Assembly: GCA_036504215.1 (NCBI GenBank)
Contig: DASXVO010000056.1
Location: 1-64,000 of the forward strand
Length of the DNA: 64,000 nt
From: Vicinamibacterales bacterium
Lineage (GTDB): Bacteria > Acidobacteriota > Vicinamibacteria > Vicinamibacterales > Fen-181
Reading direction: 5' to 3'
Below the pieces are notes generated by a model, which saw only the letters and a program-made list of their open reading frames with translations, made no database searches and was not told the DNA's origin. Shown one piece after another: positions 33,309 to 42,531 of this stretch. A program made the position numbers and the translations under genes. Position 1 is the stretch's first letter. The number at the start of each line of letters is the position of its first letter.

Positions 33309-36300
33309 CTACTCGGCAGCCGGCCGGCGATCCACGAGCGCGAGCAGAGCGGGAACGAACACCAGCGTAATCACCGTCGACACCGTCAGGCCGCCAATGA
33401 CGGCGATCGCCAGCGGCTTCTGCATCTCCGCCCCGGCGCCGAGGCCCAGTGCCAGCGGCAACAGGCCGAAGAGCGTGCAGAGCGTCGTCATCAGGATGGG
33501 GCGCAGTCTGATCGCGCCCGCCTGCACGAGCGCCTCGACCCGGTCGGGCTCGTGCTTCGAGATGAGGTCGGCGTAGTCCACGAGGATGATGCCATTCTTC
33601 ACGATGAGGCCGACCAGCAGGACCAGTCCCATCAACGACGAGACATTGAGCGGTGTTTTCGTGAGCAGCAGCAGGCCGAACGCGCCGACGAGCGAGAGCG
33701 GCGCGGCGGACAGGATGACGAGCGCCGAGGTGAAGCGCCGGAACTGCGCGACCAGCACGGCGAACACCAACAGCACCGCGATTCCCAGCACGACGATGAG
33801 CGACCAGAACGCCGCCTGCTGGCTCTCGTACAACCCCCCCATCTGCCACGTGTAGCCGAGCGGGAGGGCGGCGGACGCCATCACCGCCTCGATGTCTCTC
33901 ACGGCGCTCTTCATGCCGCGCCCTTCGAGCCGCGCCGTTACCGGGACCATCTGTTTCAGGTCTTCGCGATGAAGTTCCTCCTGGCCCTCGGCCGAGGACA
34001 CGGCTGCGGTTGCCGAGAGGGGCACGATCGTGCCGTTGCCGTTGGTCAGGGGGAACTCCCGCACCCAGTCGAAATCGAACCGGTACTTGTCGGGGAACCG
34101 CACGCGCACGTCCACGAGGCGGTCGCCGCGTCGAAACGCCGTCGACACGCGACCCAGCATGCCGGTGGACAGCTGGCTCGACACCTGGTCGACCGTGAAG
34201 CCCGCCTTGGCCGCCCGCGTGGGATCGACCTGCACGTTCAGCTCGGGATTGCCGCGCTGGGGTGCGACGACGTCCACGACGCCGTCGATCTTCTTCATGC
34301 GCTCGGCGACGCCTTCCGCGAGGCGCGCCAGCGTCGGGAGGTCGTCGCCGAATATCTTCACCTCGATCGGCTCGGGGTTACCCTCGAGATCGCCCAGCAT
34401 GTCCTGCAGCAACTGGATGAATTCGACGGTCATGCCGGGCAGGTCCCTCCCGAACGTGCCCCGCAGCTCTTCGATGATTTGCTCGGAACTCCTCGTGCGA
34501 TCGGACCTCGGCTTCAGGCGAACGACAATGTCTCCGGTGTTCTGTGGCGTGGCGAACAGACCGAGTTCCGCCCCCGTGCGCCGCGCAAAGCCGGCCACCT
34601 CCGGTGTGTCGTGCAGAATCCGCTCGATCCGGCCCACCATCTTGTCGGTCTCCGGCAGCGACGTGCCGGCCGGCGTCCAGTAGTCGAGGACGAAACCGCC
34701 TTCGTCCATCTCCGGCAGGAATCCGGTGTCCAGTTTCTCGAAGAAGAGGACGCCGAGGCCGGCGAACGCGATGGTGACGAGCACGACCAGCGCGGGACGC
34801 TTCAGCGCGCGACGGAGCATCGCCTGGTACCGGTGGGAGAGCCAGGGCAGCGCGGCGCGCGGCTGGGCAACCGCGCCTGCCGGCAGACCGGTTGCCGACG
34901 ATCGGACGGGCAGCAGCCAGCGCGCGGCCAGGTTCGGAATGAACAGCAGAGCGTAGGCCAGGGACAGCAGCACGGCGGCCGCGAGGGTGAGCGACAGCGC
35001 CGAGAAGAACTGGCCCACGACGCCCTGAAGCAGGCCGAGCGGGACGAACACCACGACCGTCGTGAGCGTCGAGCCCGTGACCGCGGCAATCAGTTCCTGG
35101 GTGCCCTTCTCGGCGGCAACCGTCACCGTCTCACCGGCCGCGCGGTGGCGGTGGATGTTCTCCACGATGACAATCGCATCGTCGATGACGAGTCCGATGG
35201 CGATAGCGAGGCCGCCCATCGACATCAGATCGATCGTGCCGCCCGCCAGGCGGAGGATCCAGAACGTGCCGACGAGCGTGAGCGGGAGAGAGGTCGCGGC
35301 GATGAACGTCACGCGCCAGTCGCGCAGGAACGCAATGAGCACGAAGACCGCCAGCAGGCCGCCGATGATGATGGCGTCGCGCACGTTGGCCACGGCGCCC
35401 CTGACGAACTCCGCCAGGTCGTACACGACCTTCCAACGGACGTTGGGGGGAAGGGACTGACGATAGCCCTCGATGGCCGCCCGCGCACCGTCCACGACAT
35501 TGATGATGTTGCCGTGGATCTGGCGCGCCACGCTCACCAGGGCCGCCGGCTGTCCGTCGCCGCTGACGAGCGTGGTCTTGTCCAGCACGCCCTCGCGCAC
35601 CTCCGCGAGATCTTTAACGTACACAGGTGTCTGCTGCCGGAAGGCAACGACGACGTTGCGCACGTCGTCGAGGCTCGTGAGCTCGGCCGTGGCCAGCACG
35701 AGGTACTGGCGATAGTCCTTGGCGAGGCGACCGACCGAATTCACCTGGTTGGTCGCCTTGAGCGCGTCGGCCACCTGGTCGATCGTCAGCTTGGCGGCGC
35801 TGAGTCGTTCAGGATCGACCTGCACGGAGATCTCGCGTTCCTCGCTGGCGATCACCTCGACGTTGGCGACGCCGGTCACCCGGCTGAGGAGGGGCCGGAT
35901 GTCGAACGCCGCCAGGTCGCGCAGGTCCCGGGCCGGAAGGCCACCGGTGAGGTTGATCATGAAGATCGGGAAGAGCGACGGAGTCATCCGCTCGACCTGC
36001 ATCTCGGTGCCCGGCGGGAGCGTCGGCTTCACCTCGTCGGTCTTGCCCTGCATGAGCTGCAGCGCATACCGCATGTCGGCATCGGGATTGAACAACACCG
36101 AGATTTCCGTCGCGCCTCGAATCGTCTTCGACCGGACACGGCGGACGCCCAGCACCGACCGGGCGGCCTCTTCGAGCGGCCGTGTGACGGCGAGTTGCAC
36201 CAGCCGCGGCGAGAGGTCCCCGGATTTCGCGACGATGACGATCCGAGGGAACTCGACCTCCGGGTAGATGGCGCTCGGCAGGCGAAACATCGAGTAGAAG

Positions 36301-36374
36301 CCGGCTGCCGTGAGCAGCACGACGCCGAGGAGGACGGCCCTCGCGTTCTGCGAGGCGAAGCGGGCGACGTTCAT
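33309..36374 (-). CDS. RND family efflux permease
   Basis: The 1021-residue inner-membrane protein is the pump of a tripartite efflux system. It has the usual N-terminal helix (AVLLGVVLLTAAGFYS), two large periplasmic loops and twelve predicted membrane helices. The helix-4 segment reads LAIAIGLVIDDAIVIVEN. The Asp pair and AIVIVEN resemble drug-type (HAE) pumps; metal-type pumps usually have a DFG...DGA pattern. Drug, lipid or solvent export is therefore likelier than metal export. The ATG overlaps the stop of the membrane-fusion gene (ATGA), and TolC-type and adaptor genes lie directly upstream. Confidence 0.93.
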   Translation of the reverse strand: MNVARFASQNARAVLLGVVLLTAAGFYSMFRLPSAIYPEVEFPRIVIVAKSGDLSPRLVQLAVTRPLEEAARSVLGVRRVRSKTIRGATEISVLFNPDADMRYALQLMQGKTDEVKPTLPPGTEMQVERMTPSLFPIFMINLTGGLPARDLRDLAAFDIRPLLSRVTGVANVEVIASEEREISVQVDPERLSAAKLTIDQVADALKATNQVNSVGRLAKDYRQYLVLATAELTSLDDVRNVVVAFRQQTPVYVKDLAEVREGVLDKTTLVSGDGQPAALVSVARQIHGNIINVVDGARAAIEGYRQSLPPNVRWKVVYDLAEFVRGAVANVRDAIIIGGLLAVFVLIAFLRDWRVTFIAATSLPLTLVGTFWILRLAGGTIDLMSMGGLAIAIGLVIDDAIVIVENIHRHRAAGETVTVAAEKGTQELIAAVTGSTLTTVVVFVPLGLLQGVVGQFFSALSLTLAAAVLLSLAYALLFIPNLAARWLLPVRSSATGLPAGAVAQPRAALPWLSHRYQAMLRRALKRPALVVLVTIAFAGLGVLFFEKLDTGFLPEMDEGGFVLDYWTPAGTSLPETDKMVGRIERILHDTPEVAGFARRTGAELGLFATPQNTGDIVVRLKPRSDRTRSSEQIIEELRGTFGRDLPGMTVEFIQLLQDMLGDLEGNPEPIEVKIFGDDLPTLARLAEGVAERMKKIDGVVDVVAPQRGNPELNVQVDPTRAAKAGFTVDQVSSQLSTGMLGRVSTAFRRGDRLVDVRVRFPDKYRFDFDWVREFPLTNGNGTIVPLSATAAVSSAEGQEELHREDLKQMVPVTARLEGRGMKSAVRDIEAVMASAALPLGYTWQMGGLYESQQAAFWSLIVVLGIAVLLVFAVLVAQFRRFTSALVILSAAPLSLVGAFGLLLLTKTPLNVSSLMGLVLLVGLIVKNGIILVDYADLISKHEPDRVEALVQAGAIRLRPILMTTLCTLFGLLPLALGLGAGAEMQKPLAIAVIGGLTVSTVITLVFVPALLALVDRRPAAE

Positions 36375-37477
36375 GATGCCTTCCCGAGCTTGGCCTTCTC
36401 GCCGAGGCCGTGAACCGCGGACGTCAGAACCGACTGTCCATCGGCGACTCCGGACAGGATTTCCACCGCGTCGATGGTCTCGAGGCCGATCTTCACCGGC
36501 GTCCTCTGCGCCACGCCGCTGGTCACCACGTAGACGGCCGCCTCACCGGCCTCGGTCCTGGCTACGGCCGACGGCGGAACCGTGAGCGCAGCCTTCCGTT
36601 CGCTGACCGCGATCCGCGCCTGCGCGTACATGCCCACCTTCAGCGACCGGCCGGTATTCGTCACGCGAACGCGGGCCAGCGCGGCGTTGGTCTGGGGATC
36701 GATGGCCGGCGCGATGGCGATGACCTCCCCGGGGAACGTCTTGTCGGGGTAGGCGTCGGACGCGATGGCGACCTTCTGGCCGACGTGAACGGCGGCGAGA
36801 TGCTCCGAAGGGACGCTGGCCGCCAGTTCCACGACCTCGATGCTGGCGACCTCGATCAGCGGCTGGGCGGCGGTGCCGTCGACCTGCTCACCGACACTGA
36901 CCAGTCGTTTCACGACGGTGCCGGTGATGGGCGATGTCACCTTCGCCCGCGACAACTGCCGATCCGCGCTGTCGAGCGCGGCCAAGGCCGTCTCGAGACC
37001 GGCCTCGGCGGTTGCCTGCTGGGCGCGCGCATCCTCGACCTCCTTGCCGGCCGCGATGCCGCGCTTGAAGAGCCGATCGGTCCGCTCGAGGTTCAGCTTC
37101 GCGTTCTCGAGCGCCGCCTTCGCCTGGTTGACCGCCGCCGCGGCCTGCCGTTTCTGGTCTTCGAGCGGGCGCGGATCGATCTCTGCGACCACCTGGCCGG
37201 ACGACACCGCGTCACCTTCGGCCACCCGCAGCATCATCACCCGGCCCGGCACGAGTGCGCTGATCTTGACGTCGTGGTTCGGCTCCGCGGCAATCGTGCC
37301 GCGGACGACGAGACGCTCGACCAGGTCCTGCTTCGCCACCTTGCCGATGTCGGCGGTGATCGTCGGCACGTCCACGGCGGCACCCTCCTCCACCGCCTTC
37401 TTCCCGCAGGCGGCGACGGAGACGGTCATTGCAACCAGGATGGCCAGGCACGCCGCACGGCTGGCGCGTTGTCCCAT
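36371..37477 (-). CDS. RND efflux periplasmic adaptor lipoprotein
   Basis: The 368-residue product has a lipoprotein signal (AILVAMTVSVAAC). The first half of the biotinyl-lipoyl domain is around residue 60-95 (ISALVPGRVMMLRVAEGDAV). An alpha-helical hairpin follows (QAKAALENAKLNLERTDRLFKRG), then the second lipoyl half (VTSPITGTVVKRLVSVGEQV), a beta-barrel and a membrane-proximal domain. It links the RND pump to the TolC-type channel. The ATG at 37477 begins the lipoprotein signal; an upstream TTG/GTG-type extension to 37522 would overlap the TolC-type gene and is unlikely. It overlaps the pump gene by four bases. Confidence 0.92.
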   Translation of the reverse strand: MGQRASRAACLAILVAMTVSVAACGKKAVEEGAAVDVPTITADIGKVAKQDLVERLVVRGTIAAEPNHDVKISALVPGRVMMLRVAEGDAVSSGQVVAEIDPRPLEDQKRQAAAAVNQAKAALENAKLNLERTDRLFKRGIAAGKEVEDARAQQATAEAGLETALAALDSADRQLSRAKVTSPITGTVVKRLVSVGEQVDGTAAQPLIEVASIEVVELAASVPSEHLAAVHVGQKVAIASDAYPDKTFPGEVIAIAPAIDPQTNAALARVRVTNTGRSLKVGMYAQARIAVSERKAALTVPPSAVARTEAGEAAVYVVTSGVAQRTPVKIGLETIDAVEILSGVADGQSVLTSAVHGLGEKAKLGKAS

Positions 37478-37487
37478 GATTCGCTCG

Positions 37488-38738
37488 TTACTTCTCACTG
37501 CGTCCCTCCGTGAGCGGCGCACCTACGACCTCTTCGAGATCGGCGATCGCGGTCTGGAAATCGAGCAATGCCTGCAGGTATTCGCGGCTCACGTCACGCA
37601 GGCTGCGTTGGGCGTCGATCAGGCCGAGAACCGAATTGCGGCCGGCCTTGTAGCTCTCCTCGGCCAGCGTCGCCAACTCGGTGGCCGCTGGAATCACGCG
37701 CCCCCGGTACGCGTCCACCTGGCGCCGCTCGGCTTCCATGCGGGCGAGCGCGCCGAAGACGGCACTTTCGGCGACGCGACGAGCGGCGTCGCGTTTGGCG
37801 TGAATCCAATCGATGGTTGCCATCGACTGCGCGATCTCGCCCTTGTTCCGGCTGAAGAGCGGGATGGCCATCGCAATGCCCAGGCTCTTGCCGACGGTGA
37901 ACTCATCGGGGGCGTCGATCGGGAGACCGAACGTGACCGTGGGCGTCGGCACGCGTTCCGCCTTCAACACGCCGAGCCGGCGTTCCTCGACGGCCGCCTC
38001 TCGTTCAGCCGACAGCAGATCGATGTTGGACGCTGACGCGATCCGCATGGCCCCTGCGAGATCCGTCGTTGCCGGCCCCTCGGCCAGATCGCCCGTCAGG
38101 GCCACGGCCTGACCGGCGGGCTGGTTGAGCACGGCGTTGAGGTCGGCCTGTGCCGACGCCCGTGTCGATCGCGCGAGATCGAGCTCCGTCTGCGCACGCG
38201 CCAGTCCGAGGTCGGCCTGGAGCACATCGAGTTTCGGGGTCGCACCCGCTTCGAAGCGGGCCTGCGCAACCTGGCGTGTGCGCTCGGACAGGTCGAGGAC
38301 CTCGCCGGCCAACCGCACGCGTTGGTCGGCGGCCAGCAGGCCGTAGAACGCCAGCCGCAGGTTGCGGCGCAGCGTACGCATCTCGGTCCGCTCATCGAGA
38401 TCCGCGAGCGTCAACTCCTCCCTGGCCAGCGCGATCCGTCGGCTCCGCTGACCGCCGAGCTCGATCGGGTACCCGAAGGTCAGGTTCTCGTGCGGCGAGT
38501 CCTGGGTGACCTCGAAGCCGAACTCGGGATTCGCCCGTTGCCCTGCAATCCGCACCTGCGCCTCGCGAATGGCCCGCTGCCGCCGCGCGGCTGCAAGCCC
38601 CAGATTCCGGGACGCCGCCAAGTCGAGCGCCGCCCTGAACGTCAACGGCGGCGACGCCGCCTGGGCGTCGGCCCGGCCGGCAGACGCGCCCGCGCACAGC
38701 AGCAACGCCGCCATGACGCGAATGGTCTTTGTACCCAT
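37488..38738 (-). CDS. TolC family outer-membrane efflux protein
   Basis: The 416-residue product has a signal peptide (VMAALLLCAGASAGRADAQ). Two structurally repeated halves are rich in long amphipathic helices, for example FRAALDLAASRNLGLAAARR and VGKSLGIAMAIPLFSRN. This is the outer-membrane channel of the tripartite pump. The ATG at 38738 sits seven bases after GGGAG; an upstream TTG at 38744 is also in frame but less likely. It is followed by the adaptor gene after ten bases. Confidence 0.9.
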   Translation of the reverse strand: MGTKTIRVMAALLLCAGASAGRADAQAASPPLTFRAALDLAASRNLGLAAARRQRAIREAQVRIAGQRANPEFGFEVTQDSPHENLTFGYPIELGGQRSRRIALAREELTLADLDERTEMRTLRRNLRLAFYGLLAADQRVRLAGEVLDLSERTRQVAQARFEAGATPKLDVLQADLGLARAQTELDLARSTRASAQADLNAVLNQPAGQAVALTGDLAEGPATTDLAGAMRIASASNIDLLSAEREAAVEERRLGVLKAERVPTPTVTFGLPIDAPDEFTVGKSLGIAMAIPLFSRNKGEIAQSMATIDWIHAKRDAARRVAESAVFGALARMEAERRQVDAYRGRVIPAATELATLAEESYKAGRNSVLGLIDAQRSLRDVSREYLQALLDFQTAIADLEEVVGAPLTEGRSEK

Positions 38739-38799
38739 TCTCAACTCCCGTTTCCTACGACCGGCACCACGAGAACCACGATCAGGAGCCGGCTGTCCG

Positions 38800-39855
38800 T
38801 TACCTCGCCGGCATCATCTCGTACACCAGAACCTTGAAGGATCCCGGCACCATCGTCGGCCGGCCGGGCTTGCCGTCGGCGCCAGGTGCGCCGGGCTTGT
38901 ACTCGGCGGCCGCCACGTAGAGACGATGAGTCGCCGGGTCGAGCGTCATCGTGCGCGACCGCGGAGGCGTGGCGAGCTTCTGAACGAGAGCCAGCTTGCC
39001 CGTCGCGTCCACCTTCGCCACCGTGAGCGTGCCATCGCTGCTCGACGCGAACGCGTAGCCGGTGCCGGGGTCGAAGGCGTTTGCATCGACGCCGGGTCCG
39101 ATCGGCAGGCTGCCGAGCACCTTGCCGTTCGTGCTGTCCATCATCACCATCATGTTGTTCGAGCAGCCGATGAAGAGGCGATGATTGGCCAGGTCGATGG
39201 CCAGGCCGGAGGCCTCTTCGCCCGGTGCGATCGGCCAGGTGTTCACCACCGCGTGCGTGGTGGTGTCGATGGCGACGACCGAGTTGGTGTCCTCGATGTT
39301 GTTGTAGATGCGGCCGGCCTTGATGTCCACCACCGCGAACTCTGGCTTGCCCGCGAGCGGGATGGTGGCTTTCACGGCACCGGACGTGGCATCGAACACC
39401 GTGGCCGACTTGCCGCGGCCGTTGAAGGTGTAGACCTCCTTGTGCGCGGGCTCGTAGAGAATCGCGTCCGGATTCTGACCGGTGTCCACCTTCGAGAGGA
39501 TCTGCAGCGTCTTCAGATCGACGAGACCGGCCTTCGACTCCTGTCCGTGGCTCGAGAAGCCCTTGCCGAGGTCCGGTGCGACCGCGAAGCCGTGCACGCC
39601 GGGCGTGGGTGCCACCTCGCCGACGACCTCGTTCTTCGCGGTGTCGATCACGACCACCTTGGTGCCGTGCGCCACGTACAGCCGCTTGGCCGCACTGTCC
39701 ACCGAGAGGTAGTCCCACCCGCCGTCGGTGGCGACCGCGATCTCCTTCAGCAGCTTGTATGGGCCGTCGGCCGCCTGAAGCGGCACCTGCGACGAGAGCG
39801 CCGCCATGACGATGGCTGCGCCAACGAGTATCGCTGGTATCCTGTTCAGCTTCAT
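38800..39855 (-). CDS. Secreted YncE-like beta-propeller protein
   Basis: The 351-residue product has a signal peptide (ILVGAAIVMAALSSQ, ending near LQAAD). Repeated YVTN-type blades occur through the chain: KRLYVAHGTKVVVIDTAKN, GRIYNNIEDTNSVVAID, HRLFIGCSNNMMVMMDSTNG and HRLYVAAAEY. It probably forms a seven-bladed propeller in the periplasm. No enzymatic residues are recognisable; quinoprotein-like or binding functions are both possible. The ATG at 39855 has an AAGGAGA site. It lies within the same-strand run from the two-component system to the efflux pump. Confidence 0.85.
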   Translation of the reverse strand: MKLNRIPAILVGAAIVMAALSSQVPLQAADGPYKLLKEIAVATDGGWDYLSVDSAAKRLYVAHGTKVVVIDTAKNEVVGEVAPTPGVHGFAVAPDLGKGFSSHGQESKAGLVDLKTLQILSKVDTGQNPDAILYEPAHKEVYTFNGRGKSATVFDATSGAVKATIPLAGKPEFAVVDIKAGRIYNNIEDTNSVVAIDTTTHAVVNTWPIAPGEEASGLAIDLANHRLFIGCSNNMMVMMDSTNGKVLGSLPIGPGVDANAFDPGTGYAFASSSDGTLTVAKVDATGKLALVQKLATPPRSRTMTLDPATHRLYVAAAEYKPGAPGADGKPGRPTMVPGSFKVLVYEMMPAR

Positions 39856-39977
39856 CGTGTCTCTCCTTGCCGGTATCACGGTACATGGACCGACCGGCAC
39901 ATCCAGTTACGGCTCCTGCGGGCCGCACGTTTACCTGGGCCTGGCCAGCGACACCAGCTCCAGGCCGTCATCTTTGG

Positions 39978-40514
39978 CTACTTCTTCTCGGGCGCGGCTG
40001 CGACCGGTTTGCCGTCCGGGGTGAACGAGACGCTCTTCTTCGCGTCGCCCTTCAGCGCGAACTCGTATTCCACGACGGTCCCACGCGTGAGCTTCTCCGC
40101 CTTGGCGATGGTGGCCTTCGGATGGAGTTCGTGGAGCGCCGCGCTGACGGGGGCGGGCAGATCGGCCGGCTTGATCTCCTCTTCGATCTCGCTCACGGTG
40201 CCGTCCGGGTTGTAGATGAGGTCGCGGCCCATGCCCTTGTCGGTGCTCTCGACCTCATACACCGTCTTGCCATTCTCCACTTCCTTCGCGACGTTCTTGA
40301 TGACCGCGTCGGGATAAGTCTTCTTGAATGCGTCGGCAATCGCCGTCGGCAGTTGCACCTTGGCCGCCGGCTTCGTCACCGCGGCCTTCGCGCCGGCTTC
40401 CTGCTTCACCGCCGGCTTCCGCGCTGGTGTCTGGGCCGGCTGCTGCGCGGCAGCGAATGCGGCGAACGACACGACGAGCAGCGCACCAGTTGCGAACGTT
40501 CGGATCGTCTTCAT
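39978..40514 (-). CDS. Secreted PepSY-like protein
   Basis: The 178-residue product has a signal peptide (FATGALLVVSFAAFAAAQQ) and an Ala/Lys/Pro-rich linker. Two PepSY-like repeats follow: LPTAIADAFKKTYPDAVIKNVAKEVENGKTVYEVE, then LPAPVSAALHELHPKATIAKAEKLTRGTVVEYEFA. PepSY-type periplasmic proteins are common next to two-component systems and may modulate the sensor. The ATG at 40514 follows AAGGA. The gene starts ten bases after the histidine kinase stop, so response regulator, kinase and this gene probably form one transcript. Confidence 0.85.
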   Translation of the reverse strand: MKTIRTFATGALLVVSFAAFAAAQQPAQTPARKPAVKQEAGAKAAVTKPAAKVQLPTAIADAFKKTYPDAVIKNVAKEVENGKTVYEVESTDKGMGRDLIYNPDGTVSEIEEEIKPADLPAPVSAALHELHPKATIAKAEKLTRGTVVEYEFALKGDAKKSVSFTPDGKPVAAAPEKK

Positions 40515-40524
40515 GTGCAGTCCT

Positions 40525-41706
40525 TCATCGAGGCAGAGATTTGTCGAGCGCCAGCACGATTCGGAAGACGCTCCCGTGGCCCAACGACGACTCAGCCTCG
40601 AGTTGGCCGCCGTTGGCCTCGATCGACCATTGCGCGATCGACAGGCCGAGACCCGCGCCGCCGGCAGCGGCGGAACGCGCGCCGTCCACGCGGTAGAAAC
40701 GCTCGAAGAGATGGGGCAGGTGTTCCGCGGCGATGCCCGGCCCGTCGTCGGCGACCTCGAGCACGGCGCGGCTCGCATCCTGACGGACCACCACGCGGAT
40801 CCTGGAATCGTCCGGGCTGAACTTGATGGCGTTGTCGAGGAGATTGATGACGGCCTGCCGGATCGTCGTGCGATCGGCCCGCACGGGTACCGGGCCCTCC
40901 GACACGAGTTCGATCGTCTGTCGCTTCTCCTCCGCCAGCACTCCCAGGTCGTCGACCGCCTCCCGGGCGGTTTCGGCGAGATCGAGGGGCGCAGTCGAGA
41001 GGCCCACGCGGCCCGCATCGGCGCGCGACAACGTGAGGAGACTGTCGACGAGCTTCGTGAGGCGGTCGGCTTCCTCGAGGATGCTTCCCACCATCTCGCG
41101 GTACTCGGCCTCGCCGCGGCGTTCGCGGAGGCCGACCTCTCCGACGCTGCGGATGGCCGTCAACGGCGTGCGCAGCTCGTGCGACGCGTCGGCCGTGAAG
41201 CGCCGCAGTGTCTCGAAGGATCGCTGCAACCGCGCGAGCGCGTCGTTGAAGACCAGTGCAAGCTGGCCGAACTCGTCCTGTGGGTTCTCGATCGGAAGCC
41301 GGTCGTCCAGCCGGTCGGCCGTGATCTGCCGTGCACGGGCGGTCATGGCGGCGACCGGCGCCAGCGCGCGCCGGGCCAGCCAGTAGCCGGCCGCCACCGC
41401 CACGCCGAAGGCGAGCGGCAGGCTGACCAGCAGCGCGGTGCTGAACTCCCGCAACTCGTGTCGGGCGGCCTCCTCGCTGCTCGCCAGCCGAAGGCTCTCC
41501 GACCGGCCGGCCGCCGTCTCGGCCACGCGCTCGCGTTCGATCTGCTCGTGGAGATCGTCGCGAAGCTGCAACCACGAGGCCGCGCCGTAGATGGAGACGA
41601 CGACGAGCAGGGCGATGCCGTGCGCGAGCGCGAGCCGTGCGCGGACGCTGCCCCGCCAGCGGCGACGGCCAGTGGCGGCCGGCTGAGCCTCGGGAGACCG
41701 TGTCAT
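40525..41706 (-). CDS. Sensor histidine kinase
   Basis: The 393-residue product has two membrane helices (ALAHGIALLVVVSIYGAASW and ALLVSLPLAFGVAVAAGYWL) flanking a short periplasmic loop. A HAMP segment follows, then the HisKA domain with the phospho-accepting His in FTADASHELRTPLTAI. The ATPase domain has its N box in INLLDNAIKFSP, and G boxes in VADDGPGIA and GGAGLGLSIA. It is the partner of the OmpR-type regulator directly upstream; the kinase ATG overlaps that regulator's stop (ATGA). The regulated process may be the efflux genes downstream, by position. Confidence 0.93.
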   Translation of the reverse strand: MTRSPEAQPAATGRRRWRGSVRARLALAHGIALLVVVSIYGAASWLQLRDDLHEQIERERVAETAAGRSESLRLASSEEAARHELREFSTALLVSLPLAFGVAVAAGYWLARRALAPVAAMTARARQITADRLDDRLPIENPQDEFGQLALVFNDALARLQRSFETLRRFTADASHELRTPLTAIRSVGEVGLRERRGEAEYREMVGSILEEADRLTKLVDSLLTLSRADAGRVGLSTAPLDLAETAREAVDDLGVLAEEKRQTIELVSEGPVPVRADRTTIRQAVINLLDNAIKFSPDDSRIRVVVRQDASRAVLEVADDGPGIAAEHLPHLFERFYRVDGARSAAAGGAGLGLSIAQWSIEANGGQLEAESSLGHGSVFRIVLALDKSLPR

Positions 41707-42392
41707 GGCTCGCCCTCGCGCAGCACGAAACCCACACCCCGCACCGTGTGGATCAGCCGGACATCGTGTTCCCGGTCCACCTTCCGGCGCAGTCGCATGA
41801 TGTGCACGTCGATGACGTTGTCGAGCGGCGTGCCGCGGCCCGGCTCGTTCCAGACTTCGCGGGCAATCATGTCGCGGGACACGACCTGGCCCTGATGCCG
41901 CATCAGATACGACAGTAGATCGAACTCACGCGCGGTCAGCGAGAGCGGTTGGTCGCCTCGGATGGCTCGCCGCGAGCCGTGGTCGAGCGTGAGATCGGCC
42001 AGTGCGAACCTGGCGGGCTGATCGACGCTGCCCCGGCGGAGCAGCGCGCGGATCCGCGCCAGCAGTTCCGCGAAGGCGAATGGCTTGACGAGGTAGTCGT
42101 CCGCGCCCGCGTCCAGACCGGCCACGCGGTCGGAGATGGCGTCGCGAGCCGTGAGGACGAGCACCGGCGTGAGCATCTCGCGGTTCCTCAGATCGGCCAG
42201 CACCTGCAGGCCGTCCCGGCCGGGCAGCATCAGGTCGAGTACGATGAGGTCGAAGACGCTGGTGGTCGCCATCGCCGAGGCTTCGTCGCCCGTCGCGGCG
42301 AGCGTTACGACGTGTCCATCGGCTTCGAGCCCGCTCGCGAGCGCGTGCGCCACCTTGGTTTCGTCCTCGACCACGAGGATGCGGGTCGTCAC
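41703..42392 (-). CDS. OmpR-family response regulator
   Basis: The 229-residue product has a receiver domain (ILVVEDETKVAHAL; phospho-acceptor Asp in LIVLDLMLPGRDG; lysine in LVKPFAFAELLARIRALLRR). The winged-helix DNA-binding domain contains REFDLLSYLMRHQGQVVSRD and VIDVHIMRLRRKVD. It is co-transcribed with the histidine kinase. A TTCAG direct repeat with 11-bp spacing lies about 37-52 bp upstream of the start and may be its own binding site. It probably controls the downstream PepSY, propeller and efflux genes. Confidence 0.94.
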   Translation of the reverse strand: MTTRILVVEDETKVAHALASGLEADGHVVTLAATGDEASAMATTSVFDLIVLDLMLPGRDGLQVLADLRNREMLTPVLVLTARDAISDRVAGLDAGADDYLVKPFAFAELLARIRALLRRGSVDQPARFALADLTLDHGSRRAIRGDQPLSLTAREFDLLSYLMRHQGQVVSRDMIAREVWNEPGRGTPLDNVIDVHIMRLRRKVDREHDVRLIHTVRGVGFVLREGEP

Positions 42393-42428
42393 GCGTAGAG
42401 TTCTACCGCAGCGGTGCCGCCGACGCTA

Positions 42429-42444
42429 CTGAAGTTTTCCTGAA
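42429..42444 (-). promoter_or_regulatory. Candidate response-regulator box (TTCAG direct repeat)
   Basis: On the minus strand the sequence reads TTCAG-GAAAAC-TTCAG, two direct repeats one helical turn (11 bp) apart. The box lies 37-52 bases before the regulator start at 42392, in the region shared with the divergent gene at 42532. OmpR-family regulators typically bind such head-to-tail repeats. No -35/-10 elements could be placed with confidence, and no second copy was seen before the efflux genes. Confidence 0.35.
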
Positions 42445-42531
42445 CATTGCGCCAGGCGCGAGTCCGGGCGCCGGGGCCGCGTCCCCGGTTTGCGGCATGG
42501 GCCAGTGGCGTGGTACGTTGGCCCGCGCTGC

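Noticed and set aside
33309-36374. Heavy-metal (CzcA/CusA) assignment for the RND pump
   Set aside because: The helix-4 motif is LVIDDAIVIVEN, as in drug-type pumps, and not the DFG...DGA pattern of metal pumps.
37488-37500. CTTCTCACTG-like stretch resembling the dispersed 26-bp repeat
   Set aside because: Only about nine bases match, and it includes the stop region of the TolC-type gene, so it cannot be distinguished from chance.
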